Notes: generated by a model from the sequence alone, not told the origin. Shown: positions 16,242 to 24,986, numbered from the stretch's first letter. The stretch: 43,628 nt of DNA from Ruminococcus sp. (GCA_031262495.1 JAISHV010000045.1:1-43628); one strand, 5' to 3'. Program-made: numbers and translations.

Positions 16242-17255
16242 TTATCTGTCCTCTGTCTTCTGACATCTGACCTCTGTTCTGACTTCTGACCTCTGACCTC
16301 TGATTTCTGTGTTCCCTAAGAACGCTGCTCCTATGATGCCGGCGTCGTTTCCGAGTTTGGCTACGTGGATTTCGGTGTTTTTTTCGAGCATTTTGGTGTA
16401 GATTTGTTCTTTTACCTGTTCGCGCAGGGGTATAAGCAGCGGGTCGCCTTCGTTGCAGACACCGCCGCCGATACAGAGTATATCGGGTTGAAAAATATTT
16501 ATTACGTTGGCAATACCGATACTTAAATATTTAATATAGCAGTCTACTACATCTTTCCCGGGCTTGTCTCCTGCTCTCATTGCATTAAAAGCGTGGCGCG
16601 CCGAAACGTGCCCGTCTTCTTCGGCATAGCGGGCTATCAGGCTGTCGGGGAATTCACGAATTTTCTCTTTTGTCATTTCAATAAGTCCCGTAGCACTGGA
16701 AAAAACCTCAAAACAGCCGTCTCTGCCGCAAGTACAGCGTCTGCCATTCGGGTCAATAACCATATGACCTATTTCGGTTCCGGCTAAATTTCGCCCTGTG
16801 AAGATTTTACCGTCTATGATTACACCCGCGCCGACACCGGTCCCGAGTGTAATACAAACAGCGTCGGCAGCACCCATCGCCGCTCCCGCTAAATATTCGC
16901 CGTACGCCGCCGCATTGGCATCATTGGCTATATAGACATCCTTTTTTATAGTGCGGTTTATATATTCGCGCATTGGAACATCTTTAAATCCCAAATTGTT
17001 TGAATAGGGGATTGTGCCGCTTATATTGTCGGCGATACCCGGCGTACCTATACCTATCCACTCTACATCATCAATGGAAATCCCCGCTTTCTCGGCGGCT
17101 TCAATGCTTAAACGTGCCATATCGGCGGCTATTTCTTCTGCCGGGCGGTGTGAGTGAGTTCTTGCCGAGACTTTTGACAGAATTTCGTAATTTTCATTTA
17201 CTGCCCCGGCTTTGATGTTCGTGCCGCCGAGGTCTATGCCGATGTAATATTTCAT
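16242..17255 (-). CDS. ROK-family sugar kinase (glucokinase-like)
   Basis: 337 aa. ATP motif DLGGTNIKAG at 8-17; the ROK signature runs from GTGVGAGVIIDG through GTEIGHMVIDPNG, and the zinc motif is CTCGRDGCFE. The family phosphorylates glucose or other hexoses; glucokinase is the likeliest role given manA next to it. The enzyme core ends near IIGAAFLG, and the last 23 residues (NTEIRGQRSEVR...EDR) are encoded entirely by family C tandem repeats (16245-16306), so they are probably not functional. AAGGT precedes the ATG. Lies 42 bp after manA on the same strand. Confidence 0.93.
   Translation of the reverse strand: MKYYIGIDLGGTNIKAGAVNENYEILSKVSARTHSHRPAEEIAADMARLSIEAAEKAGISIDDVEWIGIGTPGIADNISGTIPYSNNLGFKDVPMREYINRTIKKDVYIANDANAAAYGEYLAGAAMGAADAVCITLGTGVGAGVIIDGKIFTGRNLAGTEIGHMVIDPNGRRCTCGRDGCFEVFSSATGLIEMTKEKIREFPDSLIARYAEEDGHVSARHAFNAMRAGDKPGKDVVDCYIKYLSIGIANVINIFQPDILCIGGGVCNEGDPLLIPLREQVKEQIYTKMLEKNTEIHVAKLGNDAGIIGAAFLGNTEIRGQRSEVRTEVRCQKTEDR
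16245..16306 (-). repeat. Family C tandem repeat encoding the ROK kinase tail
   Basis: Minus-strand units such as CAGAGGTCAGAAGTCAGA repeat every 7-8 nt and read in frame as TEIRGQRSEVRTEVR. The run ends in GACAGATAATGAACGCC, where TAA is the stop codon; almost the same ending occurs after rqcH and, degenerate, after the penicillin-binding protein. Confidence 0.85.
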
Positions 17256-17297
17256 GTTTTCTTACCTTTTTACAATTTTTAACTTCTTCTGAAAAAT

Positions 17298-18263
17298 TCA
17301 CTCAACTGACGTAAGTATAAGTGACAAATCACCGTTTATCGAGAATTTACCGCACCCTGCCGGGATAAATATGCTGTCGCCTTTATAAAGCGGCATTTTT
17401 AAGTCAAGATATGTCAATTCGCCCTCTCCGTCTATAATTAAGAGGCTCAAAAACGTATCGCTCCCCGCGAAAAAGTTTTCTGCCTTTATGTTCAGTCTCA
17501 AAGCACTGAAATATTCACACGCGCCTAAAAATTCTTCCGCATTTCCCACATTTCTGTCTGACCCGGTTAATGATGTAGTAAGAGATTTTTCTGACACGTT
17601 TGAATTTATAACTTCAAGTGCTTCTTTTATATGAAGCGGACGCGGCTGTCCGTCAGAACCCGTTCTGCCGTAATCATAAACGCGGAATGTAGTGTTTGAA
17701 TTCTGTTGAATCTCTGCAAGCAGAATACCTTTTCCGATCGCGTGAATTGTTCCCGCTTCAATAAAAACAGTATCGCCTTTTTTGACAGGAACGTAGTTTA
17801 CACAGTCGAGCAACGTATTATTCTCTATCGCTTCGGCAAATTCGTCTTTTGTAACGCCGCTTTTTAGCCCCGAAATAATCAAAGCACCCGGCTCGCAGTC
17901 CAAAATATGCCACAGTTCGGTTTTACCGTAGCCGCCGCCGTGATTTTTCATATATTCATCAGTCGGGTGAACCTGAATTGACAGGTTTTCTTTAGCGTCA
18001 ATAAATTTTATCAAAATCGGGAAGATATCATACTTAGCGCAGTTTTTGCCGAGAAGAGCTTTACCGTTTCGCTTTATAAATTCTGAGAGTGTAAAACCAT
18101 CAAAATCACCGCCGACAATTGTAGATTCTCCGTCGGGGTTACAGGAGAGTTCCCAGCTTTCGGCGATTGTTTCTTCTTCACTGTGTTTATTAAAATCAGT
18201 GCCAAGCTTTTTGCCGCCCCATAAGTAATTTTTTACGGCGGGTTTGAGTTTAAATGGTTGCAT
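17298..18263 (-). CDS. manA: Mannose-6-phosphate isomerase, class I
   Basis: Interconverts mannose-6-phosphate and fructose-6-phosphate. 321 aa, the short Firmicutes form. N-terminal KNYLWGGKKLGTDF, the zinc-site motifs IQVHPTDEY and KTELWHIL, then DTVFIEAGTIHAIGKG with the third metal histidine, and NTTFRVYDYGR, which is diagnostic of the family. GGGAG lies 7 bases before the ATG; a promoter lies at 18302-18330. Followed by the ROK kinase, so the pair may feed hexoses into central metabolism or nucleotide-sugar synthesis. Confidence 0.95.
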   Translation of the reverse strand: MQPFKLKPAVKNYLWGGKKLGTDFNKHSEEETIAESWELSCNPDGESTIVGGDFDGFTLSEFIKRNGKALLGKNCAKYDIFPILIKFIDAKENLSIQVHPTDEYMKNHGGGYGKTELWHILDCEPGALIISGLKSGVTKDEFAEAIENNTLLDCVNYVPVKKGDTVFIEAGTIHAIGKGILLAEIQQNSNTTFRVYDYGRTGSDGQPRPLHIKEALEVINSNVSEKSLTTSLTGSDRNVGNAEEFLGACEYFSALRLNIKAENFFAGSDTFLSLLIIDGEGELTYLDLKMPLYKGDSIFIPAGCGKFSINGDLSLILTSVE

Positions 18264-18301
18264 AAAACTCCCATTAAATTTCAGAACAATTTATGTAAAA
18301 T

Positions 18302-18330
18302 ATGATAGCATATTATTCTCTAAAAGTCAA
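18302..18330 (-). promoter_or_regulatory. Promoter of manA and the ROK kinase
   Basis: On the minus strand TTGACT (18330-18325), 17 bases, TATCAT (18307-18302), about 40 bp before the manA ATG. Confidence 0.7.
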
Positions 18331-18363
18331 GTGAAATACAAAAACTTTATAACTCATGAAACT

Positions 18364-18681
18364 TTATAACTCATATTGCGGATATACAGCAGTTCCCAAG
18401 AATCTCACTTCTGACCTCTGACCTCTGACTTCTGTGTGGTCTTCTGTTCTTACTAAAATAGTGTCCTTTCCGATAAGTTCAATATCCTCTGTGTTTATAT
18501 AGAGGTCGTCTTCACGCCCCATCAGCCCGAAAAGCCTGTTTCTGCCGTAGATAATGAGCGTTGTTACGTGACACAAACCGCCCTCATTTATCATCTCAAG
18601 GTCATCAACATAACCTATTCTTGCACCGTTTTGAAGATTTATAACTTCTTTTCCGCGTATGTCTGAAAATGTGTATTTCAT
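18364..18681 (-). CDS. PRC-barrel protein of the YlmC/YmxH type
   Basis: 105 aa from ATG 18681 (MKYTFSDIRGKEVINL). This start is preferred over an upstream in-frame ATG at 18726 because GGAGGTG lies 6 bases before it and the family begins this way. The PRC-barrel core (KEVINLQNGARIGYVDDLEM; IIYGRNRLFGLMGREDDLYI; EDIELIGKDTILVR) matches small proteins often found near sporulation genes in Firmicutes; function unknown. The C-terminal stretch TEVRGQRSEVR is family C repeat sequence (about 18405-18436) added to the normal end. The binding site is embedded in a hairpin (18684-18714). Confidence 0.85.
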   Translation of the reverse strand: MKYTFSDIRGKEVINLQNGARIGYVDDLEMINEGGLCHVTTLIIYGRNRLFGLMGREDDLYINTEDIELIGKDTILVRTEDHTEVRGQRSEVRFLGTAVYPQYEL

Positions 18682-18683
18682 AA

Positions 18684-18714
18684 AAAACACCTCCGAATAT
18701 ATTATATTCGGAGG
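18684..18714 (-). promoter_or_regulatory. Hairpin that hides the PRC-barrel gene's ribosome binding site
   Basis: CCTCCGAATAT (18690-18700) pairs perfectly with ATATTCGGAGG (18704-18714), loop of 3. On the minus strand the 3' arm ends in GGAGG, the ribosome binding site of the next gene, and is followed by TG and six T. One structure therefore looks both like an intrinsic terminator for the DUF1700 gene and like a cover for the binding site. Confidence 0.7.
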
Positions 18715-18734
18715 GTACTTGTACAAAGTACAAC

Positions 18735-20093
18735 TTAATCTTGTGAATAAAAATTTACAGTGTTATCGCCGTCACTGCCTATTGTTGTTAATGTCAGGGT
18801 TTTGCTTGCGTTTGTATCAGGGGGATTAATAATAACAGAATCATCTTGTGTAATTCTGTCAAAACCTTTTGTGACGAAATCGTCAATATGCCCGTTGATA
18901 TTCAGTTCCGCCGAGCCGCCTACATTACCTATAGTTGTTTCGGGACCGAGTGTCAGTCCGTTGAAGTTTAACCATGTTGAAACTGCTTCTATATTTAAAT
19001 TGTCATAAAATGCCGTATCATACATCGACAGACCGCCCGATACAACAGAAATATCTGCATAACCGTAAACGGCAAGCGAACTTAAATTTACAGAATCACT
19101 ATTCACGGCATCAAGCTGTAAACCGCCCGTTATAGTAAACCCATAAAGCCTTAAGTCGGCGAAATCTTTGTCGTTAACATAAGAGATATCCATATCATGG
19201 ACTGTAGGAAGATATAAATTCACTTCTGAATCCATGCCCTCTACATCTATAGTTAAAACCCCTTCTGCGAATGTATAATCCACCTCCGACGAGTATTCCA
19301 TATACGACTGACTGTTATGTTCAATACTTACATCGCAATTCACTGCATTTATTTGAACGCTGCTTATCGGGGCGGCAAAATCTACTTTTGTAAGTCCCAT
19401 AGGCGGCATTTCATCGTAATAACCGTCATTAAAACCGTCAATGAAAGCTGTTGCCGCTTCTTCAACGTAAGTATTACCGAAACCGATTGCGCCCACCAAA
19501 ATATTCACAAAAAATGAAAATGCCATCAATCCGCCGAATATTGCCGCAAGAATAAGGAAGACCTTCGCGCCGGACGTTTTTCCGGTATTCGTTTTTTGTT
19601 TGTTATTCTGATGATACGCATGATACGCGGGCGGCGTATAAATATTTTTACCCTTTTCGGCATTTTTCACATTGGGGATAAAATCGGGTTCATGATAAGT
19701 AACGGCGGGTTTATCCGGGAAAATTTCCGCCCTGTCGGCGAAATTCTCCTGTACCTTTTGCCGCATCGGGTAAATCTCATTTGCGTTTATATCAGGCGTT
19801 TCCGGCTTTTCTGAAACAGCCGACGGATAAATTTCTTCCGCCGTTAAGAGATTTTCGGGGACGGCTGTGCGTATGCCCGAATTCGCGCCTTTTTCAAGCG
19901 GAGTTGAACGCTCTGCTATAATGCTTTTGGCTAAGTTATAGGGGTTGCCCAGTTCTAAGATAACGCTTAGTTCGTTTGAATCACCCGCTTTATCGAAATA
20001 TTCGCGGTAGAATTTCAATGCGCCATCGCGTTTTTCAGGGTCTAACACCGCTAAATAGTCTTCAAGTTCTTTTAAAAATTGCTCTTTGTCCAA
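18735..20093 (-). CDS. DUF1700-type membrane protein with adhesin-like beta domain
   Basis: 452 aa from TTG at 20093 (MDKEQFLKELEDYLAVLDPEK), preferred because AGAGGTGA lies just before it and DUF1700 proteins begin this way; a GTG at 20108 is the longer alternative. Residues 1-60 are the DUF1700/HAAS-like helical domain (YREYFDKAGD; ELGNPYNLAKSIIAE). A polar linker follows, then one membrane helix (VFLILAAIFGGLMAFSFFV, about 180-200), and a C-terminal beta-helix-like region of repeating short strands (LRLYGFTITGGLQLDAV), similar to DUF4097. In relatives DUF1700 genes often pair with PadR regulators; none is seen here. Function unknown. Confidence 0.8.
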   Translation of the reverse strand: MDKEQFLKELEDYLAVLDPEKRDGALKFYREYFDKAGDSNELSVILELGNPYNLAKSIIAERSTPLEKGANSGIRTAVPENLLTAEEIYPSAVSEKPETPDINANEIYPMRQKVQENFADRAEIFPDKPAVTYHEPDFIPNVKNAEKGKNIYTPPAYHAYHQNNKQKTNTGKTSGAKVFLILAAIFGGLMAFSFFVNILVGAIGFGNTYVEEAATAFIDGFNDGYYDEMPPMGLTKVDFAAPISSVQINAVNCDVSIEHNSQSYMEYSSEVDYTFAEGVLTIDVEGMDSEVNLYLPTVHDMDISYVNDKDFADLRLYGFTITGGLQLDAVNSDSVNLSSLAVYGYADISVVSGGLSMYDTAFYDNLNIEAVSTWLNFNGLTLGPETTIGNVGGSAELNINGHIDDFVTKGFDRITQDDSVIINPPDTNASKTLTLTTIGSDGDNTVNFYSQD

Positions 20094-20133
20094 GATTTCA
20101 CCTCTCACAGTGTTTCACAAGGTTAATACTTAT

Positions 20134-20162
20134 ATTATACATTATATCATATTGTTTGTCAA
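20134..20162 (-). promoter_or_regulatory. Promoter of the DUF1700 gene
   Basis: On the minus strand TTGACA (20162-20157), 17 bases, TATAAT (20139-20134), a perfect consensus about 40 bp before the start codon. Confidence 0.85.
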
Positions 20163-20191
20163 TAGATAAATTGTTAATTATAAATTATGAA

Positions 20192-22708
20192 TTATTCTTT
20201 AGCATCATACCACGTTTTAGCGCAGTGAACATCTGCAATCAATGGTACATCCAAATTCGCGGCGTTTGCCATCTGCTCGCCTAAAATCTTTGAAGCCTGT
20301 ACTGCATTTCTTTCGGGACATTCTAAAATCAATTCGTCGTGGATTTGCAGAATAAGTTTCGCGGTTGGACATTCATTTTTAAGCGTGTTGAAAACTTTCA
20401 CCATTGCGATTTTGATTATATCCGCCGCCGTACCTTGAATGGGGGCGTTCCGCGCCGCACGCAAGCCGAAATTTCTGATATTCTTATTCGCCGACAGGAG
20501 TTCCGGGATTTCGCGTTTTCTGCCGTAGAGGGTTTTTACATAATGATTTTCTTCGGCGAAACGTTCGGTGTCGTCCATAAAACGCTTTACACCGCTGTAT
20601 TTATTAAAATAATTATTAATATATTTCTCGGCTTCTTTGACTGAAACGCCTATATCCTTTGACAGTGAGAATGCGCCTATACCGTAAACTATACCGAAAT
20701 TCACGGCTTTGGCGGTTCGCCTCATGCCCGCTGTAATCATCTCGGCGGGTAAACCGAACACCTGTGAGGCAACGGCGGTGTGTATATCAACCCCGCTGTT
20801 GAAGTCCTGAATCATCTGTTCGTCACGGCTCATATGGGCTAAGATACGGAGTTCAATCTGACTGTAGTCCGCATCAATCAAAACGCTCCCGTCCGGGGCT
20901 GTAAAGAATTTGCGCATACGCCGCCCTAAGTCGGTTCTGACAGGGATATTCTGTAAATTCGGTTCGACAGAGCTAATGCGCCCTGTGCGTGTTTCTGTTT
21001 GGTTGAAAGTCGAGTGAATACGCCCGTCAGGTTTTATACATTTAAGTAAACCCTCTACGTAGGTAGAATTGAGTTTAGAAAGTGTACGATACTCTAAGAT
21101 ATCGTCAACAGGCGGGTATTTTCGCAGTGTTTCCAAAACGTCAATACTTGTGGAATACGCCCCGTTTTTTCCCTTTTTACCGTGGGGCAATCCCATTTTT
21201 TCAAAGAGTATTTCACCGACTTGCTTGGGAGATGAAATATTGAATTGCTCGCCTGCGATTTTGTATATTTCGGCTTCTTTTTGTTTACAGAGTTCTGTTA
21301 GCTCAACGCCGAATTCGCGTATTCCGTCACCGTCAACACAAACGCCTGTATACTCCATAAATCCCAAAGTTTCGGACAATGGGAGTTCGATTTTTTCTAA
21401 AACGCCGTTCATTTCCGAATTTTCTATACCGCTTTTTAGCTTTTGTGTTATAGCCGGAAGCGACGCCGTGTCTTTATATTCATCGGGAACATCTGTTCTG
21501 TAGCGGGTGTTATACGCGGCACAGAGTTTTTCTATTGTATATTCAGCGGCGTTTGTATCAAGGAGATATCCCGAAAGATTTACATCGGCGGTTATATCAC
21601 GAACAATAATATTATGCTCAAAGCCGTATTTATAAACGTTTTTACTCCCGAATGTGATTTTTTCATACTCTGATTCTAAGTATTCTTTTATTTCAGCCGT
21701 GTTTGTGGTTTTACATAATTTGTCACCGGCGGCAACACGCAATGTTTCGCCGTCAAAAAGGAAATATGAAACCTCTTTTATTTCCCTGAAATCTGATATG
21801 GTGTAATTTACCTCCGGGGTTTCCGTTTCAGTTTCCGGTTCTTTTAAAATAACAGGCTTTCCCCCTAATTTCTCGAGGGTTTTAAACATCTGTAGGCGGG
21901 TAAGAATTTCGGAAAGCTTTTCTGTGTCGGTGACGGGCGGTGTGATTTCCGAAAGATTTACACCGGGTACTGAGCAGTTTATGGTTGCAAGCCATTTTGA
22001 TTTTTCGGCATCGCTTTGCCCGTCTTTGAGTTTTTGGAGTGAAGCTTTGCCGAGAGTGACACTGTCTATATTTTTATAGAGATTTTCAATTGTAATATAC
22101 TCCGAAATAAGGGTTTTCGCGGTCTTTTCGCCGATACCGCGTACACCCGGGATATTATCCGAAGCATCCCCCATTAATGCCTTGAGGTCAATCATATTTA
22201 CAGGCGGGAAGCTGTATTCTGATGTGAAACGCTCTGTATCATAGATTTCAAAGCCGCCTTTATTACTCGGTTTAAAGACGCGGGTATGGGTATCAATAAG
22301 CTGAAATGTATCGGCATCGCCAGAAAGTATAACACATTCCGCACTGTTTTCTTCGGCTTGGCGCGACAGTGTACCGAGGATATCATCAGCCTCAAAGCCC
22401 GGAAATTCGAGGGTTTTTATCCCCATAGCGGTGAGAATTTCTTTTATAAGCGGCATTTGGCTTATTAGTTCTTGAGGCATAGGTTTCCTGCCCGCTTTAT
22501 ATTCGGCATATTCTAAGTGGCGGAACGTAGGTTCTTTGCGGTCAAATGCGGCGACAACCCTGTCAGGGTTAATCTCTTTTGAAATACTCATAAAGATATT
22601 TAAAAACCCCAAAACGGCGTTTGTATAAACCCCGTCTTTAGTTGCAAGTGCCTTTATACCGTAGTAAGCACGGTACATAATAGAATTGCCGTCAATATAG
22701 AGGTGCAT
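20192..22708 (-). CDS. polA: DNA polymerase I
   Basis: 838 aa. N-terminal 5'-3' exonuclease domain (MHLYIDGNSIMYRAYYGI; GFEADDILGTL; SGDADTFQLI; GDASDNIPGVRGIGEKTA). The middle 3'-5' exonuclease-like domain (about 300-460) lacks recognisable DEDD catalytic residues, as in many Firmicutes and Thermus. The polymerase motifs are intact: motif A VLIDADYSQIELRILAH, motif B RRTAKAVNFGIVYG, motif C LILQIHDELILE. Role: Okazaki-fragment processing and repair synthesis. Promoter TTGACT-N17-TACAAT at 22740-22768. Upstream is a terminator ringed by family C repeats. Confidence 0.97.
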   Translation of the reverse strand: MHLYIDGNSIMYRAYYGIKALATKDGVYTNAVLGFLNIFMSISKEINPDRVVAAFDRKEPTFRHLEYAEYKAGRKPMPQELISQMPLIKEILTAMGIKTLEFPGFEADDILGTLSRQAEENSAECVILSGDADTFQLIDTHTRVFKPSNKGGFEIYDTERFTSEYSFPPVNMIDLKALMGDASDNIPGVRGIGEKTAKTLISEYITIENLYKNIDSVTLGKASLQKLKDGQSDAEKSKWLATINCSVPGVNLSEITPPVTDTEKLSEILTRLQMFKTLEKLGGKPVILKEPETETETPEVNYTISDFREIKEVSYFLFDGETLRVAAGDKLCKTTNTAEIKEYLESEYEKITFGSKNVYKYGFEHNIIVRDITADVNLSGYLLDTNAAEYTIEKLCAAYNTRYRTDVPDEYKDTASLPAITQKLKSGIENSEMNGVLEKIELPLSETLGFMEYTGVCVDGDGIREFGVELTELCKQKEAEIYKIAGEQFNISSPKQVGEILFEKMGLPHGKKGKNGAYSTSIDVLETLRKYPPVDDILEYRTLSKLNSTYVEGLLKCIKPDGRIHSTFNQTETRTGRISSVEPNLQNIPVRTDLGRRMRKFFTAPDGSVLIDADYSQIELRILAHMSRDEQMIQDFNSGVDIHTAVASQVFGLPAEMITAGMRRTAKAVNFGIVYGIGAFSLSKDIGVSVKEAEKYINNYFNKYSGVKRFMDDTERFAEENHYVKTLYGRKREIPELLSANKNIRNFGLRAARNAPIQGTAADIIKIAMVKVFNTLKNECPTAKLILQIHDELILECPERNAVQASKILGEQMANAANLDVPLIADVHCAKTWYDAKE

Positions 22709-22739
22709 TTTTTAACTCTTTTCTTTTTATTGTGTTTCT

Positions 22740-22768
22740 ATTGTACCATAGATAATCTAAAAAGTCAA
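22740..22768 (-). promoter_or_regulatory. Promoter of polA
   Basis: On the minus strand TTGACT (22768-22763), 17 bases, TACAAT (22745-22740), 32 bp ahead of the ATG. Confidence 0.75.
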
Positions 22769-22880
22769 CATAGATGTTAGAAGTTAGAGGTAAGAATAGA
22801 TGTTAGAATAAACGAAAACCCGGTTTTGGATGAAAACCGGGCTCTCATAATCTAACTTCTAACGTCTAATCTCTAACCTC
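22769..22880. repeat. Inverted family C repeats around an intrinsic terminator
   Basis: Tandem AGATGTTAGAAGTTAGAGG-type units (22771-22808) are mirrored by CTAACTTCTAACGTCTAATC-type units (22850-22878). In the centre CCCGGTTTT (22819-22827) pairs with AAAACCGGG (22833-22841), and on the minus strand TTTTCG follows, so it works as a terminator for the 110-aa gene before polA. Confidence 0.75.
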
Positions 22881-23212
22881 TATGTTCCTTTCAAGTCTCT
22901 GCCGCCGTAGCCTATCATAATGCGTTTTGCTAAAGCGGCATCTTCTTTTCGGCATACTAAAGAGAGGGAACAGGATTTGCTTAGGGTGTCGGGTTGATTT
23001 GTGTCATTTGTAATAAATGTGGTTGACATTACAGGAGAACCTACGCCGCCTGAAAATTGAGGCGAAAACGCCTGAATATTTGTATAACCGCCGTGATAGT
23101 CCAGTTCGGGGGGCGAAACACCTATGTCTACCATGCCCGGAATACGGTGTCGGAGAGCCGCTGCTACTACATCTGCGGTGTCAATACTGTCAAATACTGC
23201 TGTAATTTTCAT
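22880..23212 (-). CDS. Conserved-looking 110-aa protein, unknown function
   Basis: MKITAVFDSIDTADVVAAAL suggests an alpha/beta ferredoxin-like fold with a second half (SCSLSLVCRKEDAALAKRIM) of similar pattern, as in small proteins related to YflT or general stress protein 17M; this is a guess from secondary-structure feel only. No signal, membrane segment or catalytic motif. GGAGGATAA lies before the ATG. First minus-strand gene at the divergence point, back to back with the penicillin-binding protein gene. Its stop codon lies inside the family C repeats. Confidence 0.7.
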   Translation of the reverse strand: MKITAVFDSIDTADVVAAALRHRIPGMVDIGVSPPELDYHGGYTNIQAFSPQFSGGVGSPVMSTTFITNDTNQPDTLSKSCSLSLVCRKEDAALAKRIMIGYGGRDLKGT

Positions 23213-23348
23213 AAAATTATCCTCCGGTCTCTGATTTTTTTCTCTATATAGTTTTGTCCTGTTTTTTAAAAATATTTACGGTTTATTTTTACAAATTTCG
23301 GGCAATATTATTATAGAAAAATTTTACAACGATTAACCGAGTTTGAAA

Positions 23349-24986
23349 ATGAAAAGAATTAAAATTTCTCATAAAATCACAGCATTATCGGCTGTATTCA
23401 TCATAGCCGGAGGGTTTATTTCAGCCAGACTTTATGATTTAACTAACGGAGATGATATTGCCGCCGTTTCTGCCGACAGAGGGAAATTTACCCTCTCAAG
23501 TTCTGCGGCATACGGTAATATCTACGACCGCAGCGGGCAAAGTTTTACAAACACCGAAGCCGTTTACTATGCTGTAATCAACCCGCAGACAGATGATATT
23601 AAAACCGTCCAGCCCTACATCAATAACCGTGAAGCCTTAAACAGCGGCGGCAATTCCCCGTTTTTATGCGCAGTGAGCGCCGAAGCTTTAAACAGTACGC
23701 TTACGGTTTTTAAGACATATAAACGTGTACCCGACAATCTTTCGGCTGAACATATTATCGGTTACAGTAATGAGAGCGGCGGGGTTTACGGCATTGAGAA
23801 GGCTTATAACGACCTTTTGCGCGCCGACAGTGCCATAAATAAGATTACCTTTAATGTTGATGCCGTGGGGGGTGTCCTTCTCGGTACGCCGCCTGAAACA
23901 GAAATCAAAAGCGATATAGATTCCGGCGTAATCTTAACCATTGATAAAGACTTTCAGAAAATCGCCGAAGATGTTGCCGCCGAAAACGGACTGAAAAAGG
24001 GTGCTGTAATTATAATGGACGTAAAAAACGGCGATATTTTAGCTTCGGCAAGTTTCCCGCGGTTTAATGTCAACGATATAGCGGCTGTTTTGGATGACAC
24101 TGACGCGCCGCTTATTAATCGGGTAATGGAAAGCTACGCCGTGGGTTCTGTCTTTAAACTGACGGCTGTTGCAGAAGCACTCGAAGAAGGCATTTCGCCT
24201 GAATACACCTATACTTGCCGAGGTTTAGTTGATATTGACGGGCAAATATTCAATTGCCACAGTTGGGGCGGACACGGGCAAATTGATATCCGCGAAGCTG
24301 TTATTCAGTCATGCAATCCGTTTTTCATCGCTTTAGCGCGTGATATCAGTTTAACAAAATATCTTAACAGAATAGAAACATTCGGTTTCGGCTCATCATC
24401 AATACTTGCTCCGGGTATCGTCGGGGATGCCGGTAATGTACCGAGCTATAATGAACTCCTTGTTCCCGCCGAACGCGCAAATCTTTCATTCGGTCAGGGC
24501 AAACTCACCGCAACCCCTCTGCAAATTTGCCGCTTCACCGCCGCTATAGCAAACGGCGGTATTCTCCCGGAACCGAGGCTTGTTAAGGGGGTTATGACTG
24601 ACGGCATCGCCGAAAATTATCCCGAAAACGGCGGCGTACGTGTTATGAGTGAAGAAACCGCAAAATTTTTGACGCTCAGTATGCGCGACACTCTGCTTCA
24701 AAACACCCGGGCAGGGTTGCCGCGCCTGACTTCTGCCGCCGGAAAGACTTCAACCGCCCAAACCGGCATTATAAAATCAGACGGCGAAGAATCGGTTAAT
24801 GTATGGTTTACGGGGTTTTTCCCTGCTAATAAACCGCAGTATGCTGTTACCGTTTTAGTCGAAGACGGTATTTCAGGCGCAATTTCAGCAGCGCCCATAT
24901 TTGCGCAATGCGCAACACAGATAACAACACAGAAGACAGAAGAGGGAGGACAGAAGACAGAGAATGAATCCCTTGATTTTAGCTGA
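23349..24986 (+). CDS. Penicillin-binding protein, class B-like transpeptidase
   Basis: 545 aa from ATG 23349 (MKRIKISHKITALS; a TTG two codons upstream is the alternative). One N-terminal membrane helix, a short PBP dimer-like region, then the transpeptidase: S267-V-F-K270 (active serine), S321-C-N323, and K466-T-S468 where most enzymes have KTG. Cross-links peptidoglycan outside the membrane; closest in layout to FtsI/SpoVD-type proteins but shorter, so no symbol is given. The tail TQKTEEGGQKTENES is encoded by family C repeats (24930-24965). No strong ribosome binding site is visible. First plus-strand gene after the divergence gap. Confidence 0.9.
   Translation: MKRIKISHKITALSAVFIIAGGFISARLYDLTNGDDIAAVSADRGKFTLSSSAAYGNIYDRSGQSFTNTEAVYYAVINPQTDDIKTVQPYINNREALNSGGNSPFLCAVSAEALNSTLTVFKTYKRVPDNLSAEHIIGYSNESGGVYGIEKAYNDLLRADSAINKITFNVDAVGGVLLGTPPETEIKSDIDSGVILTIDKDFQKIAEDVAAENGLKKGAVIIMDVKNGDILASASFPRFNVNDIAAVLDDTDAPLINRVMESYAVGSVFKLTAVAEALEEGISPEYTYTCRGLVDIDGQIFNCHSWGGHGQIDIREAVIQSCNPFFIALARDISLTKYLNRIETFGFGSSSILAPGIVGDAGNVPSYNELLVPAERANLSFGQGKLTATPLQICRFTAAIANGGILPEPRLVKGVMTDGIAENYPENGGVRVMSEETAKFLTLSMRDTLLQNTRAGLPRLTSAAGKTSTAQTGIIKSDGEESVNVWFTGFFPANKPQYAVTVLVEDGISGAISAAPIFAQCATQITTQKTEEGGQKTENESLDFS

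Noticed and set aside
18682-18726. Upstream ATG at 18726 as start of the PRC-barrel gene
   Set aside because: It would place coding sequence through the hairpin and binding site; the ATG at 18681 has GGAGGTG and fits the family start.
23213-23348. oriC at the strand switch
   Set aside because: No TTATCCACA-type DnaA boxes and no dnaA, dnaN or rsmG nearby.
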